From NCBI GenBank assembly GCA_024516155.1, contig JAJJXM010000134.1, positions 1 to 45,383 of the forward strand: 45,383 nt of DNA, written 5' to 3'. The notes below the pieces were generated by a model, which was given only the letters and a program-made list of their open reading frames with translations, did not search any database and was not told the DNA's origin. Of the stretch, positions 19,411 to 30,214 are shown piece after piece (the stretch's first letter is position 1; each line of letters starts with the position of its first letter). This DNA is from Pyronema omphalodes (lineage: Eukaryota; Ascomycota; Pezizomycetes; Pezizales; Pyronemataceae). A program made the translations under genes and the position numbers.

Positions 19411-21400
19411 GTCACGGACACCACACGGCAACGGCGACCCCCCCCCTGCATTCTCAACAACGAGCACCGAAACCCCCGGTTTCCTCATTGGATTCGGATT
19501 CGCAGCACTCTATTACGCTATTCTCTGAATTTTCAGGGAATTCTACGTTGTTTTTGTTGACTTTTGTCGCAAAATCAGAGTTTTCACGAGTTTTGGCTTA
19601 CCCCACCTCACGAAATGTCGCCAAAACAACGACAGAACAACGCCCAACGATCGAAACAGTCCGAAAACGCGTACAATGTTCTAGCCGACCTTCCTCATGA
19701 TGGATCTACTCCTACTTTTGATGGAAGAGATGGAAAAGTTGATGAAGTTGATGGAAACTTCGCTGGAAAACCCTTCCAGAGCGTGGTCTTGGCAGGATCA
19801 CCAGTTCCTTCGGCTTCAAGACAGCAGCAACAGGCGACAACTGACCAAAGCCGGTTCAGTACATACCGTCGCAAAATTGTATCTGCCATTAATCAGGCAG
19901 CCCTGGTTGATGACAATTATGCCTCCCTTGACCAACTGTTTTATGACAGCTACCCCGAAGTCACTGGAGCCAACTTCCTGGGGATACAACAGATCCACCG
20001 GGATACACAGCGACGCTTCAATACCCTCGACGACACCATACGCAACAACAGCGATGAGATGCGCCACAGATTCGACGTCATGATGACGAACTTCGACATT
20101 CTGACCGGCGAAAACACGAAGCTGCGCGCAGCATACGACTCTACACAGGCAGAAACAGCAGCTCTCAAGGCTGCTGTGGACGCCCTGACGAAGAAAATCG
20201 ACGAACAGCAACAAGTCATTTCGGCTCCCCCCTCACCGAACCTCACCGCCTCTTCCTCAGCGATGGAAGAGATGACTATGCAGCTCTCCGTCGTCCAACA
20301 TGACATTCAGGATGTCCTGGACGCTGTTCGCAACCCTCCTGGCAAGAGAAAGCGAAGGGGAAGCGACCAGAACACCGAACCCACCTCACCGACAAACAGA
20401 CGACCGGTGAACCACAAACCGAGAACGGCATCACCGGTGCGAAGCCTGATGAACTCAAAACATGCGACTACCGCCGCCCAGCACAAGCTTGATGCCCTCA
20501 AGCCTATGTCCCCCCTACCTCTCCTCGCGATCACGTCGACCGAAGCGACACTGGAGCCTCAACCTGACAGTCCATCTGCTCAGCACACACCTCTACCCGA
20601 CGCCCCAAGCACTGCCCCTGCTGAGACCGACGGATGGAAGACTGTGGAGGCGAAGGCCACACGGAAGAAGAAGATGAAAGCGAAAGAGACGACATCTACG
20701 GCAGCGATACCCAAACAGACCCCTACAACGAAGAATGGTGGAAGGGGTAAGAATACCCACCAACCCAGAACAACAACCTCCTCTGCAAAGAAGACTTGGG
20801 CAGAAGTCGTCAAGAGCGGAGGCATCAACGTCCAGATTGTGCTTGGGAATGGCAATCTTGGACTTACAACACCACCGACAAGAAGGGGAGAGAGGCGAGG
20901 CGGGGGAGCGAGAAGGCTGAGGAAGAAGGAGGGAGAAGGGGAGAGCCGGGAGGAGAAGAGGGGCAGGGCTGGCCCGGGTGTCTCAAAGGGCAAAGAGTCA
21001 GGAGACACCAGCGGAGGAGTTGAGAGAGGAGAGGAGAGTGGGGGCGCAGGTGGCCCGGCGGCTGTGTAACTTTGCTTTCGTTCTGTTTTTGCTTTGTGGA
21101 GGAAATAAAGGCGGAAAAATGGTTAAAAATGGGAGGGGAAGGGTGGAGGAAATGGGGGATCGACCCGGCGAGGTGGCCTCCGAGCGCACAGGGCTCCTTG
21201 GATCTGACGACGCTAGATGAAAAACTGCACGGCGAGACTTGGGAGACTACACTCCCACCCACATTGACAGCTCTGGGGCTTACCCAGAGGGGACCTGGCA
21301 TCACCCCCAGGTTCTTAACATTGTATTTAATTTGTAGATTCCGCCATAACCTAACGGTTGGATGCCTGTATGAATAAATAAATAAATAAATAAATAAATA
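19411..21400 (+). mobile_element. Family C copy C3, full length, diverged B-type tail
   Basis: After seven odd bases (GTCACGG, 19411-19417) comes the C cap, 5' UTR, ORF and tail. The tail diverges from the standard B-type after about 21195 but keeps GCCATAACC-TAAC-GGTTGGATGC and TAAA repeats (about 21373-21400). It abuts gypsy1 integrase directly on the right. C2 and C3 together occupy one target site. Confidence 0.9.
19615..21069 (+). CDS. Family C gag-like coiled-coil protein, C3 (484 aa)
   Basis: ATG at 19615 (MSPKQRQNN). Same layout as C1, C4 and C5: conserved N-terminus with one copy of the Gly/Asp-rich segment, variable region (FSTYRRKIVSAINQAALVDD...), coiled coil, basic patch, Ser/Pro/Thr linker, KTWAEVVKSGG, Arg/Gly/Glu-rich end. 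Open length of 485 codons including stop, equal to C4 and C5. Confidence 0.8.
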   Translation: MSPKQRQNNAQRSKQSENAYNVLADLPHDGSTPTFDGRDGKVDEVDGNFAGKPFQSVVLAGSPVPSASRQQQQATTDQSRFSTYRRKIVSAINQAALVDDNYASLDQLFYDSYPEVTGANFLGIQQIHRDTQRRFNTLDDTIRNNSDEMRHRFDVMMTNFDILTGENTKLRAAYDSTQAETAALKAAVDALTKKIDEQQQVISAPPSPNLTASSSAMEEMTMQLSVVQHDIQDVLDAVRNPPGKRKRRGSDQNTEPTSPTNRRPVNHKPRTASPVRSLMNSKHATTAAQHKLDALKPMSPLPLLAITSTEATLEPQPDSPSAQHTPLPDAPSTAPAETDGWKTVEAKATRKKKMKAKETTSTAAIPKQTPTTKNGGRGKNTHQPRTTTSSAKKTWAEVVKSGGINVQIVLGNGNLGLTTPPTRRGERRGGGARRLRKKEGEGESREEKRGRAGPGVSKGKESGDTSGGVERGEESGGAGGPAAV

Positions 21401-22992
21401 GCTTTCCTCAACGTCGTCTGCTTCCCTAAGAATTTTGTTTGGGTCTGGTGGAACACTTGTACCGGTGTGGAAAGGCTCAAGTAGGGAAATATGAAAGACA
21501 TTATGAATCTTCCATTTGCGTGGTAGTGTGAGACGAATTGCTGTCGGGGATATGACTTCTTCGACTTGAGATGGACCATGTAATTTTTGATCCAATTTGT
21601 GTGATGGTCGTCGTGTTTTGATATGTCGTCCATCAAGCATAACCAAGTCTCCAACTTGGTAAGTAGGGGCCTCCTCTGTTGTAGGTTTGCATACTTCTTC
21701 ATTCTTTCCTGTGCTTTCTGTAAGGATAGCTTTGCTCCTTCGTGCACCGTATGCATCCAGTGGGTGTATGCTTTGCTGGCAGGATTTCGCACAGCAGTTG
21801 CAGTTGGGTTGCTGGCAATGGGGTTGTGACCGTAATTCGCATAGAAGGGTGAGAGTCCTGTAGCGGTGGTTACTGAGTTGTTATAGGCAAACTCTGCCAT
21901 TGGCAACAAGTCAACCCAATCGTCCATCTCATGATTGACAAAAGAGCGGAGGTAAGCTTCAATTGTCTGGTTAAGTCGTTCCGTTTGTCCGTCGGTTTGA
22001 GGGTGGAACGCTGTGGACATTCTAGGTTTGATAGCTAGTGTCCCAAGAAATGCTGTCCAGGTCGTACTTGTGAACCTGGAGTCCCTATCCGAAACAATGT
22101 CTGTTGCAGCCCATGTAACTTCCAGATTTCTTTCGCAAAGATCCTGACAAGGTCTGCAGTTGTCTTGCCGTCTTTTTGCAATGGTATGAAGTGGGCCATT
22201 TTTGAGAATCGATCAACTACTACCCAGAGTTGATCACATCCATTTAATTCCGGTAGGTCTGTAATAAAATCCATGGCGATGGATCGCCATGGGGCATAAG
22301 GTAATTCCAAAGGTTGAAGTAATCCCCACTTCAGGTGCCGTGCCTTTTTGTCCTTTTGACATTCCATACAACTCTTAACATAATTTATTATTCCTTCTTC
22401 CATCTTCGGCCACCAGAAGTTCCTTCAAATTAGTTGAATAGTTTTATCTTGTCCGAAGTGACCTGCAATTTTAGAGTCATGTTCGGATTCAAGAGCAGTA
22501 TTTACCAAATCCTTTGGTACCCATAGTTTTTCTTTTCGATAGAGAATGCCATCTTCTATCGTCAGTGGTTCTTTGATTTTCTTTGTTGCCTCTACGTAAA
22601 TCTGATCCAGTTTTCCAGCTTCCTTGACCATCTTCAAAAATTCTGCTGACCATTTAACCATGGGAATAGAGGAAAGACGTGCTGAAGAAATAATAAATGA
22701 TGTTCCTTCTCCAGCACTGCTGATTGACGAAATGGATGCAAAATGACTTTGATGCAGGATCGTCGTAATCGGCTGATCTTCACTTCCCCCCTTTTCAGGG
22801 CGGAACTCCGGATGCCTAGATAAAGCATCAGGTTTTCCATTCTTTACCCCAGGTCTGTAATAAATTTTGAAGTCAACGCCAGCAAGCTCTTGAGCCCATC
22901 TAGCTTGACGTCAATTGAGTAGTTTTGTTGTTGTAAAATACTCGAGGTTCTGATGGTCGCTGTAAACCTCCACAGTAAACATCGCTCCTTCA
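21401..22992 (-). pseudogene. gypsy1 pol: RNase H end, linker and integrase, degenerate
   Basis: Minus-strand order: RNase H end (VYSDHQNLEYF, near 22960), linker, then integrase with an HHCC finger (HDSKIAGH ... CMEC, about 22490-22350), first Asp in AMDFITDLP (about 22270), second Asp in VSDRDSRF (about 22085), Glu in HPQTDGQTERLNQ (about 21980), and a C-terminal domain (HNVFHISLLEPF, about 21490). It integrates the element's DNA copy. At least three breaks are visible: an in-frame TGA after TIQLI near 22425, a frameshift just before the second Asp, and another near 21660. Inactive. Confidence 0.9.
22979..22992. repeat. Target-site duplication of C5 (left copy)
   Basis: ACATCGCTCCTTCA, identical to 32001-32014. 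Joining the two flanks restores gypsy1 RNase H coding (RRYLEGAMF then TVEVYSDHQ). Confidence 0.88.
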
Positions 22993-23002
22993 GGACCTAT
23001 AC
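22990..23002. repeat. Target-site duplication of B2 (left copy)
   Basis: TCAGGACCTATAC, identical to 29995-30007. B2 landed at the very 5' edge of C5. Confidence 0.88.
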
Positions 23003-23033
23003 AGCACCCAGCAAAGAGCGACCCCCCCCCTGC
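23003..23033 (+). promoter_or_regulatory. Shared 5' cap with C-tract (B2)
   Basis: AGCACCCAGCAAAGAGCGA, nine C, TGC. Aligns with CACCACACAGCAA...GA-C9-TGC of A2 and CACCACACGGCAA...GA-C9-TGC of C2, in otherwise different 5' UTRs. Confidence 0.45.
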
Positions 23034-23290
23034 CTTTTCAACAACCACGCCGAAATCGCAAGATTTTATCGCGGATTATTGTTCGGCAGCCCCGAATTAC
23101 CTATTCGCAGCATTTCCAGATCAGGCCCTCTCTTTTTCGTTGAGTTTTCATCGAAAAAGAGTTTTCGGGCCCCTGAGAAAAGCCCCGCGAACCGGTTCCA
23201 TCAACACCACCCTCCACCCACATCAACAACCATCATTTCAATCGCGGATTCCTTGTCGCTACCGCGGAAACAACTTATTCCGAACTTCCG

Positions 23291-25243
23291 ATGCCCACCC
23301 GATCCTCCGCTGTTGAGAAACAGCCCCTCCCCCCCGACAAAGCGCCCCCTCGAGCGCTCGCGAAAGAAAAACGCGCTAACGCAGAGCCGCACGAGTCCGA
23401 CGCGTCCGACGTTGAGATGCACGTAGACACGTGCTCTGACGTCAGCGAGGATTCAAGCGACGACGACGCGTCTCCCCGAGACAGCTCCCCAACGCCAACT
23501 TCTCGCAACACCACCAACGCCCCACCCAGAACACCCCACAACAAAAAACCCCTCCCTGTAAACTCCGACACCCCCGACCAACTGAGCAACAATGACCCCA
23601 AATACTCCATCCAACAAACCACCGGAAAACAGAAAAAACGCCCCGCCGCCTCCACTGCCCATACTATCACCCATATCGCCGAAGACTCCACCCCCGCCCC
23701 TGCAAACGTCAAACGACTCCACCCCGACATCGCTCCGATCAACGCCACACCTCCCAGCAACGCCGACCTCGCTCAATCCATCGACGTCCTCCACCACAAT
23801 CTTGCCACCACCGCGGACATATTTCGTCACGCCGACCAGACAATGAACGACAGAATCAACAAAGCGTTCAAGACAATCAACAAGAACCAGTCCCTCCTCC
23901 AATCCATCTACGGTGCCGTCCAACTCCTCGCCCCGTCCCTCCTACCGAAAGGAACAGCTACCGCCGTGTCCCCCACCCCCGTCTCCGCATCCTCCACCCC
24001 CCTCGAGACCACCAGCCCCGATACCCAACCCGTTAACGCCCCTCTCGATTTACCCTCCAAACATGCCCCCCGCCTCAGCGAAGCCGAGTACTGGAAGCAG
24101 AGGTGCCTGAACGCCGAAGCTGAACTCCGGAAGAACGAGCTCACTCCTCCCCCTCACCTACCCCCTCCCCCACCCCAGGCGGACGAACCGTGGCAAGGAC
24201 CAATACCCGCGGCCACCAAGTTGTTCAAAGAGAAAGCCGCTGCCCCATCAAAGACCCCCCCTAAGACCACCAAACCCAACCCCCAACGCAAGAACCCCCC
24301 CCGCGTCCAAGACATTGTGATCCCCTGCCCTGACCCCCGTGCCCTGCCCGATAGCTCTAAGGCCGCCATTGGATTAGCCATCAACGAAGCCCTACACAAG
24401 GCGAAGGTGCAAGGAAACATCATGACGGTTAGGAAAAATATGGCAGGAAGCCTCATGCTTACCCCCTCCCCGAACACATCCATTACCGATCTCACCCCCC
24501 ACCTCTCAGTTATCCACGCCGCTGCCTGCACAGTCCACCCCAACCTCTTGCCCCCCCGACTTAACGAAAAATGGTATAAGTTGGCAGTCCACGGAATCCC
24601 CACGGACTACTACGAGGACACCGCCGAGGGTATGCACAAATTGCAGCAAGAAATCGAGACGAACCACAACGTACGCCTGACACAACCCCCAAGGTACATC
24701 TCTCACCCGGACAAGCGTGTTGGTAAGACCGCCTCCAGTGTGATGATCGCACTGAAGTCCAGCGAGGAATACAACCTCCTCAAGAGAACAAAGGTGACAG
24801 TATTATTCGAACAACGCAAGGTGACAGAATTCTTCACCGCCCGTTCCATTGACCAATGCCGCAGGTGCCAGAAATTTGGACATCATCACGCAATCTGCCC
24901 AGCTGACAACGGCCCCGCTTGCGCGATATGCGCCGCCCCTCACCCCACCGAATATCACCAATGCAGCCAGTGTCCCACAATCCAGGGCCGCAAATGTCAA
25001 CACACCCTCTACAAGTGTGCAAATTGCGTCGCCGCTGGCCACACAGACGTCCACCACGCCGCATACAGCACCCGCTGCCCCGTCAAAGTGAACGTCGTCA
25101 GGGAAGCCTGGCAGAAGACCCGCCCGGAGACAACACCCCTAGACGCCATCCCCGCCGAAATAAACCCCATCGCCGACACCACCATGACCACTGATGAATG
25201 GATACGACTCATCAGCGGCGACCCTTCGCATCGTGTCACATAA
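23291..25243 (+). CDS. LINE-B ORF1 gag-like protein, B2 (650 aa)
   Basis: Same protein as in B1: acidic Ser-rich N-terminus, Pro-rich linker, WYKLAVHGIPTDYYED block and three Cys/His clusters (CRRCQKFGHHHAIC near 24860-24900, CAICAAPHP, CANCVAAGH). The normal TAG has become TGG (B1 ends TADE; B2 reads on DEWIRLISG...), adding about 15 residues and lengthening the overlap with ORF2 to about 50 bases. This may disturb stop-restart translation of ORF2. Confidence 0.9.
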   Translation: MPTRSSAVEKQPLPPDKAPPRALAKEKRANAEPHESDASDVEMHVDTCSDVSEDSSDDDASPRDSSPTPTSRNTTNAPPRTPHNKKPLPVNSDTPDQLSNNDPKYSIQQTTGKQKKRPAASTAHTITHIAEDSTPAPANVKRLHPDIAPINATPPSNADLAQSIDVLHHNLATTADIFRHADQTMNDRINKAFKTINKNQSLLQSIYGAVQLLAPSLLPKGTATAVSPTPVSASSTPLETTSPDTQPVNAPLDLPSKHAPRLSEAEYWKQRCLNAEAELRKNELTPPPHLPPPPPQADEPWQGPIPAATKLFKEKAAAPSKTPPKTTKPNPQRKNPPRVQDIVIPCPDPRALPDSSKAAIGLAINEALHKAKVQGNIMTVRKNMAGSLMLTPSPNTSITDLTPHLSVIHAAACTVHPNLLPPRLNEKWYKLAVHGIPTDYYEDTAEGMHKLQQEIETNHNVRLTQPPRYISHPDKRVGKTASSVMIALKSSEEYNLLKRTKVTVLFEQRKVTEFFTARSIDQCRRCQKFGHHHAICPADNGPACAICAAPHPTEYHQCSQCPTIQGRKCQHTLYKCANCVAAGHTDVHHAAYSTRCPVKVNVVREAWQKTRPETTPLDAIPAEINPIADTTMTTDEWIRLISGDPSHRVT

Positions 25244-28200
25244 CACGAATCGCAGCGCCACCGCACTAACAACACTGCTGAACTCAGCAGGATCCAAAAT
25301 AGACATATTGCTGGTACAAGAGATTAACGTTAAAGATCCCCGGTACGCAATCACACATCCAGATTTCCTTTTGTTACTTCCCCCCCGCAGCCACCACAAA
25401 GTCAATCGCACTGCTGCCTATATCTCCCGCCTCAACCCACACGTTCGAGTCACACCAAGACCGGACGTCAGCGGAGATCCTGACCTCCAGGTACTCGAGG
25501 TCAGCACCACACTCATTCCCTCCTTTTACCTCTTAAACATCTATAATGAAAAAGACCCCCAAACAAAACTATATACCGTCCCCCGCTCCCTTACCCCCCT
25601 CACTCTCCCCCACCGTTGCGTGATCACAGGGGACCTCAATGCCCATCACCCTCTGTGGAACTCCCACGCACGCAGACCAGCGAGAGCAGACGTGCTGGTG
25701 GAACTGATGGAAGACCATCAATGGCAACTGGTAAACGTCCCGGACGTTCCTACTTACCACTATCGAGACGGATCGGGCTCTTCGGTCCTCGACCTGACTC
25801 TGGCAGCCCCGGCGATGGCGAGAGAAATTTCTTCTTGGGCTATTGACGACGGCATTGCCACGGGATCGGACCACGAGGTGATCCGTTTCCAAATCAACTC
25901 CTTACACCCAGACCACCACAACACCGCCGGCGACACTACGCGACTAAACTGGCGCAAGACGGACTGGGAGACCTTCACCGAAGAATTGCAACGTCTCACC
26001 GAAGCTTCCTACCCCCGGTGGTCCCACCTCCGAGCCAACCCCTCCGCCGAGAACCTCGACGAATGGGCTGCCCTCCTTCGCGACTCTATCCAAACCGCCG
26101 CCGCGATATCAACACCTACCCTCACCCCAACCCCGCGGTCGAAGAGATGGTGGACGGAGGAGGTACGCCTGACACGTAAAGACATGACCCGGGCCAGGAG
26201 GAGATGGAAACAGACCCGCCTTCCCCAACACCTCGCCGAATACAAACAGTCTCGAAACGCCCACTACAGGAAAGTCCGACATGCAAAGGACTCCATGTGG
26301 AAGGAATACTTAGCCGCGGTGGAAGGACCAGACATATGGGCGGCCTTCCGATATACAAACCCGCGCCGCGCTCAATTGACACCACCGATCAAGACACAGG
26401 TAGGAGGAATGGAGAAGGTATGCGTCGACTTCGACAGTAAGGTAGAGGCCTTTCAAGCGTTATTCCCTCCCCCCCCAGCTGCCCCCCCCCACGCGCACCT
26501 CACGACCCAACCCCCAACTCCCCTGGAAGACATTCACCCCCGAAGAAATTCGTACCGCTATCACAACATCCTCCCCCAAGAAAGCCCCCGGCCCGGACTC
26601 CATCACGTTCGCGTGCCTTAGGAAGGCGTACGATGCAGTCCCCAAAGTTTTCAACGCCCTGTACTCAACCTTAGGAACGAAAGGATATCATCCGCGGAGC
26701 TGGCGAGAGGCCACGACGGTGGTGATACCTAAACCAAACAAACCGGACTATAGCGCCATAAAGGCATACCGCCCGATCGCCTTACTCAACTGCTTGGGCA
26801 AGGTGTTAGAAAAACTCATGGCGACCCGGCTCAGCCTTATGGCGGAGTCGCACGACATCCTGCATGAGGACCAGATTGGCGGGCGCCCAAAACGCTCGGC
26901 AATTGACGCCGCGATGGCACTGACGCATGAGGTAGAAGTTAACGCGGGAAATCGCTTCGTGACGTCTGCCCTATTTTTAGATGTACGAGGAGCTTTCGAT
27001 AACGTCTCCTCCGCCAGATTACTGGCAACTATGCACTCACTCGGCTGCCCACAGGCGGTGATATCGTGGTGTTCCTCATTCTTAAGTGACCGCACAACCG
27101 CCCTATCCTTTGACGGCAGAACAGATTCACAGCGACCAATTCAAACCGGCATTCCCCAGGGATCCCCCGCGTCGCCAATACTCTTCCTCATATACCTTCG
27201 CCCCCTCTTTGACGCCTTACAATCCGAACACCCGACCCTGTGGACCCCTAGCTATATAGACGACGTTGCCTTGGTGGCCCATGGACGAACGAGAGAACAA
27301 AATGTGCGCGCCCTGGAAGCAGCCGCTCGCACCGCATTCAACTGGGCGCAGACAAACGCGGTAGCATTCGACGATTCCAAATCGGAGATGCTGCACTTCC
27401 ATAAGTCGCGAATCGATGAACACAGCGAAGCAACAAACGTGCACTTACCTAACGGCACCATAGTCACCCCTGGGACTCAAGGAGGCAGCAAGGACGTGGT
27501 CCGGTGGATTGGCATACATTTTGATCGCAAACTTTCCTTCTCCCAACATGTAAAAATAAGACTGACGGCCGCCGCTAGGTCCCTCAACGCCCTCCGAAGT
27601 TTGGTACGTCACGAAACAGGTCTGTCCCCCTCAGCGACCCGTACACTTTATCAAGCGTGTGTAACCTCTAGGTCGGATTTTGGCTCTGAGATCTGGTGGA
27701 ATGGACAAAAAGGACTGGCCAGCACACTACAAACGCAACAAAACTCCGCCCTACGCCGCATAATAAACGCATTCACATCGACCCCCATAGTGGCCCTACA
27801 CAACGAAGCCGCCATACCCCCCGTCGCAGTTCGCCTTCAACGCCGCAGCCGCAAATACGTTCTCCGCCTCCTCTCCCTCCCCCCTTCCCACCCCGTAGTT
27901 AGACGCTGCCCTTCCTCCTTCCCCGTGCCCAACCACTTCCCCACCTCCATGTGTGACCCGTCCGAATATGACTACCCCTGGAACACCACCCGGAAAGCCC
28001 CCTCGCGCCTCGTTCGCATGCTCCGCTCCGTCAGTCAGTGGATATTGCCAGACGACGTAATCGAGGACACGGCACACCCAAATCCCACCCCGTGGATAAG
28101 CTCACCCCTACGAATAAAGATATCCTCCCTCCCCAAACCCGAAGCCGCCGTCGAACACCTCTCGCTGATCCGCGACCTGAGTGACGACAAAACCAACATT

Positions 28201-29196
28201 ATCGCCTATACAGACGGCTCCCAACTCGAAGGAAAAACAGGCGCCGGATACTGCATCACCTCAGGTTTCCCCCGTCAAGTCAACGAATCCATCCCCATGG
28301 GCACGACCACGGAAGTGTTCGACGCCGAACTACGAGCAATTCACGACTGCCTCGAGATGTGCTACAAAATCATCTCCCACAACCACCTCCGACGCCGCCG
28401 GATACACGTCTTTACAGACAACCAGGCGGCCATCCTCCGCGCCTCCCGCACAACATATGGTCCGGGCCAAGAGCTCGCCCGCGCTATACACGACATCGCC
28501 TCCTCCCTCCGTTCCAAAGACACATCCGTCACCTTACATTGGGTCCCAGGACATACCGACATACCCGGGAATGACCAAGCCGACCTCCTCGCCAAAACTG
28601 CAACCACCCTAACTCCCCCCTCTTCGCTACCGGTCTCCCTGTCCTGGATACACCGACAAATTCACGATCAGTACATCCAAGACTGGACGACCTGGTACTC
28701 CTCCGCGCCGAAACTTAAAACATACGACGCCCCACACCGTCGACGCCTCGACCATGCCTACACGGCCCTACCACGCAAACTATCAACCGCAATCTTGGGA
28801 TTGCGAACCGGACACGGTTATTTTTTGGACTGCCTTGCTCATCCCCCCACCGCCCAATACCCCTCCCGCTCGTGCTCATGCCCCCTTCACCCTCCGCAAT
28901 CCCCCAAACATCTCATTCTCTCGTGCCCCCACTTCACTTCCCAACGGACCGAACTGCGACGCACACTGAAAATCCCACGACGACGACACCTCACACTACC
29001 GACAATCTTACACACCAACGCCGGAACCAAAGCACTGTCCGCTATGATCTCAGAGACCAAGATAGCGACTGCGGAGTGGGCTCACGCAAGGTTAAGTAAA
29101 CTCCCCGCTGAGGAGGACACATCTGCTACGCTGACAACAGACTGGGGGACGCTGCTGGACCTGACGGACGAGCACGCGGTTACCTCTAATAATTAA
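25194..29196 (+). pseudogene. LINE-B ORF2, B2, frameshifted in a C-run
   Basis: Endonuclease and the region before RT are read to about 26480. A run of nine C at 26482-26490 (eight in B1) shifts the frame, which ends at 26621. The correct frame resumes and carries RT (PGPDSITF, KPNKPDYSAIKAYRP, FLDVRGAFDN, GIPQGSPASP, YIDD near 27260), RNase H (YTDGS near 28210, TDNQAA, HWVPGHT) and the knuckle CSCPLHPP..HLILSC (near 28875-28930), ending TAA at 29196. One single-base indel is the only defect seen; a sequencing error in the homopolymer is quite possible. Confidence 0.88.
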
Positions 29197-29994
29197 AAAA
29201 AAAAAAAAAAGAAAAAAAAATAATAATAAAAAGAAGTCGGAGGAGGACGAAGGGAGGGAGAAGCGGGAGGCGAGAGCGGAGAGAGAGACGAGGGAGAGGG
29301 GAGATGGAGGAAGCGGACGATGACGAGGAGAGAGTGGAGACGGGAGACTGGGAGAGCGGAGGCGTGGTTGTTGTGGAGAATGGAGTGTTGTGTTTTTTCT
29401 TTTTTGAAACGGGAATGAAAGTGAAGCGAGGAGTCGAGGGAGAGGAGAGACGCGGTAGAGAAGGACGGGAGGAGCACGAATGAGGCGAGTGCGAGATGGT
29501 GACGCGGAGAGAAGTGGACGGAGTGGGACGATGGACGGCTGGCGAGCCGAGAGGGAGGAGCGTGGTGAAGGGCGAGGGGAGGGACGTAGAGTAGGGCAGT
29601 GGCACAGGGGAGAGAGGTGCGGTGGGGGGGGCGTTGACCCGGAGGAGTTATATCTTCTTTTCTTTTCTTTTGCTTGTTTGTTTTTGCTTTGTGGAGGAAA
29701 TAAAGGTGGAAAAACGATTAAAAAAGGGAGGGGAAGGGTGGAGGAAATGGGGGAACGACCCGGCGAGGTGGCCTCCGAGCGTACAGGGCTCCTGGAACAG
29801 ACGACGCTTGACGAACAAAAAGCACAACGAGACTTGGGGGTCTACAACCCCACACCCTAACGACAAGCTCTGGGGCATACCCAGTGAGAGCCTGGCCTGA
29901 CACCCGGGTTTCTTAATTTTGTATTTACTGTAGATTCCGCCATAACCTTACGGTTGGATGCATGTATGAGTTAATAAATAAATAAATAAATAAA
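29197..29994 (+). other. LINE-B 3' UTR and tail, B2
   Basis: Opens directly with an A-rich run (29195-29230), then about 430 bases of G/A-rich sequence, then the shared tail module (about 29645-29970) and TAAA repeats to 29994. The hairpin GCCATAACC-TTAC-GGTTGGATGC is at about 29939-29961. Confidence 0.8.
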
Positions 29995-30214
29995 TCAGGA
30001 CCTATACCCGCGGGAGACTCACAACGGCAACGGCGACCCCCCCCCCTGCATTCTCAACAACGAGCACCGAAAGCCCCGGTTTCCTCATCGGATTCGGATT
30101 CGCAGCACTCTGTTACGTTATTCTCTGAATTTTCAGGGAATTCTACGTTGTTTTTGTTGACTTTTGTCGCAAAATCAGAATTTTCACGAGTTTTGGCTTA
30201 CCCCACCTCACGAA

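Larger units (their letters stand above)
23003..29994 (+). mobile_element. LINE-B copy B2, full length
   Basis: 6,992 bases with 5' cap (C-tract 23022-23030), 5' UTR, ORF1, frameshifted ORF2, A-tract after the ORF2 stop, purine-rich UTR, tail module and TAAA repeats. Perfect 13-bp target duplication. Nearly identical to B1, so the family is young. Confidence 0.94.
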
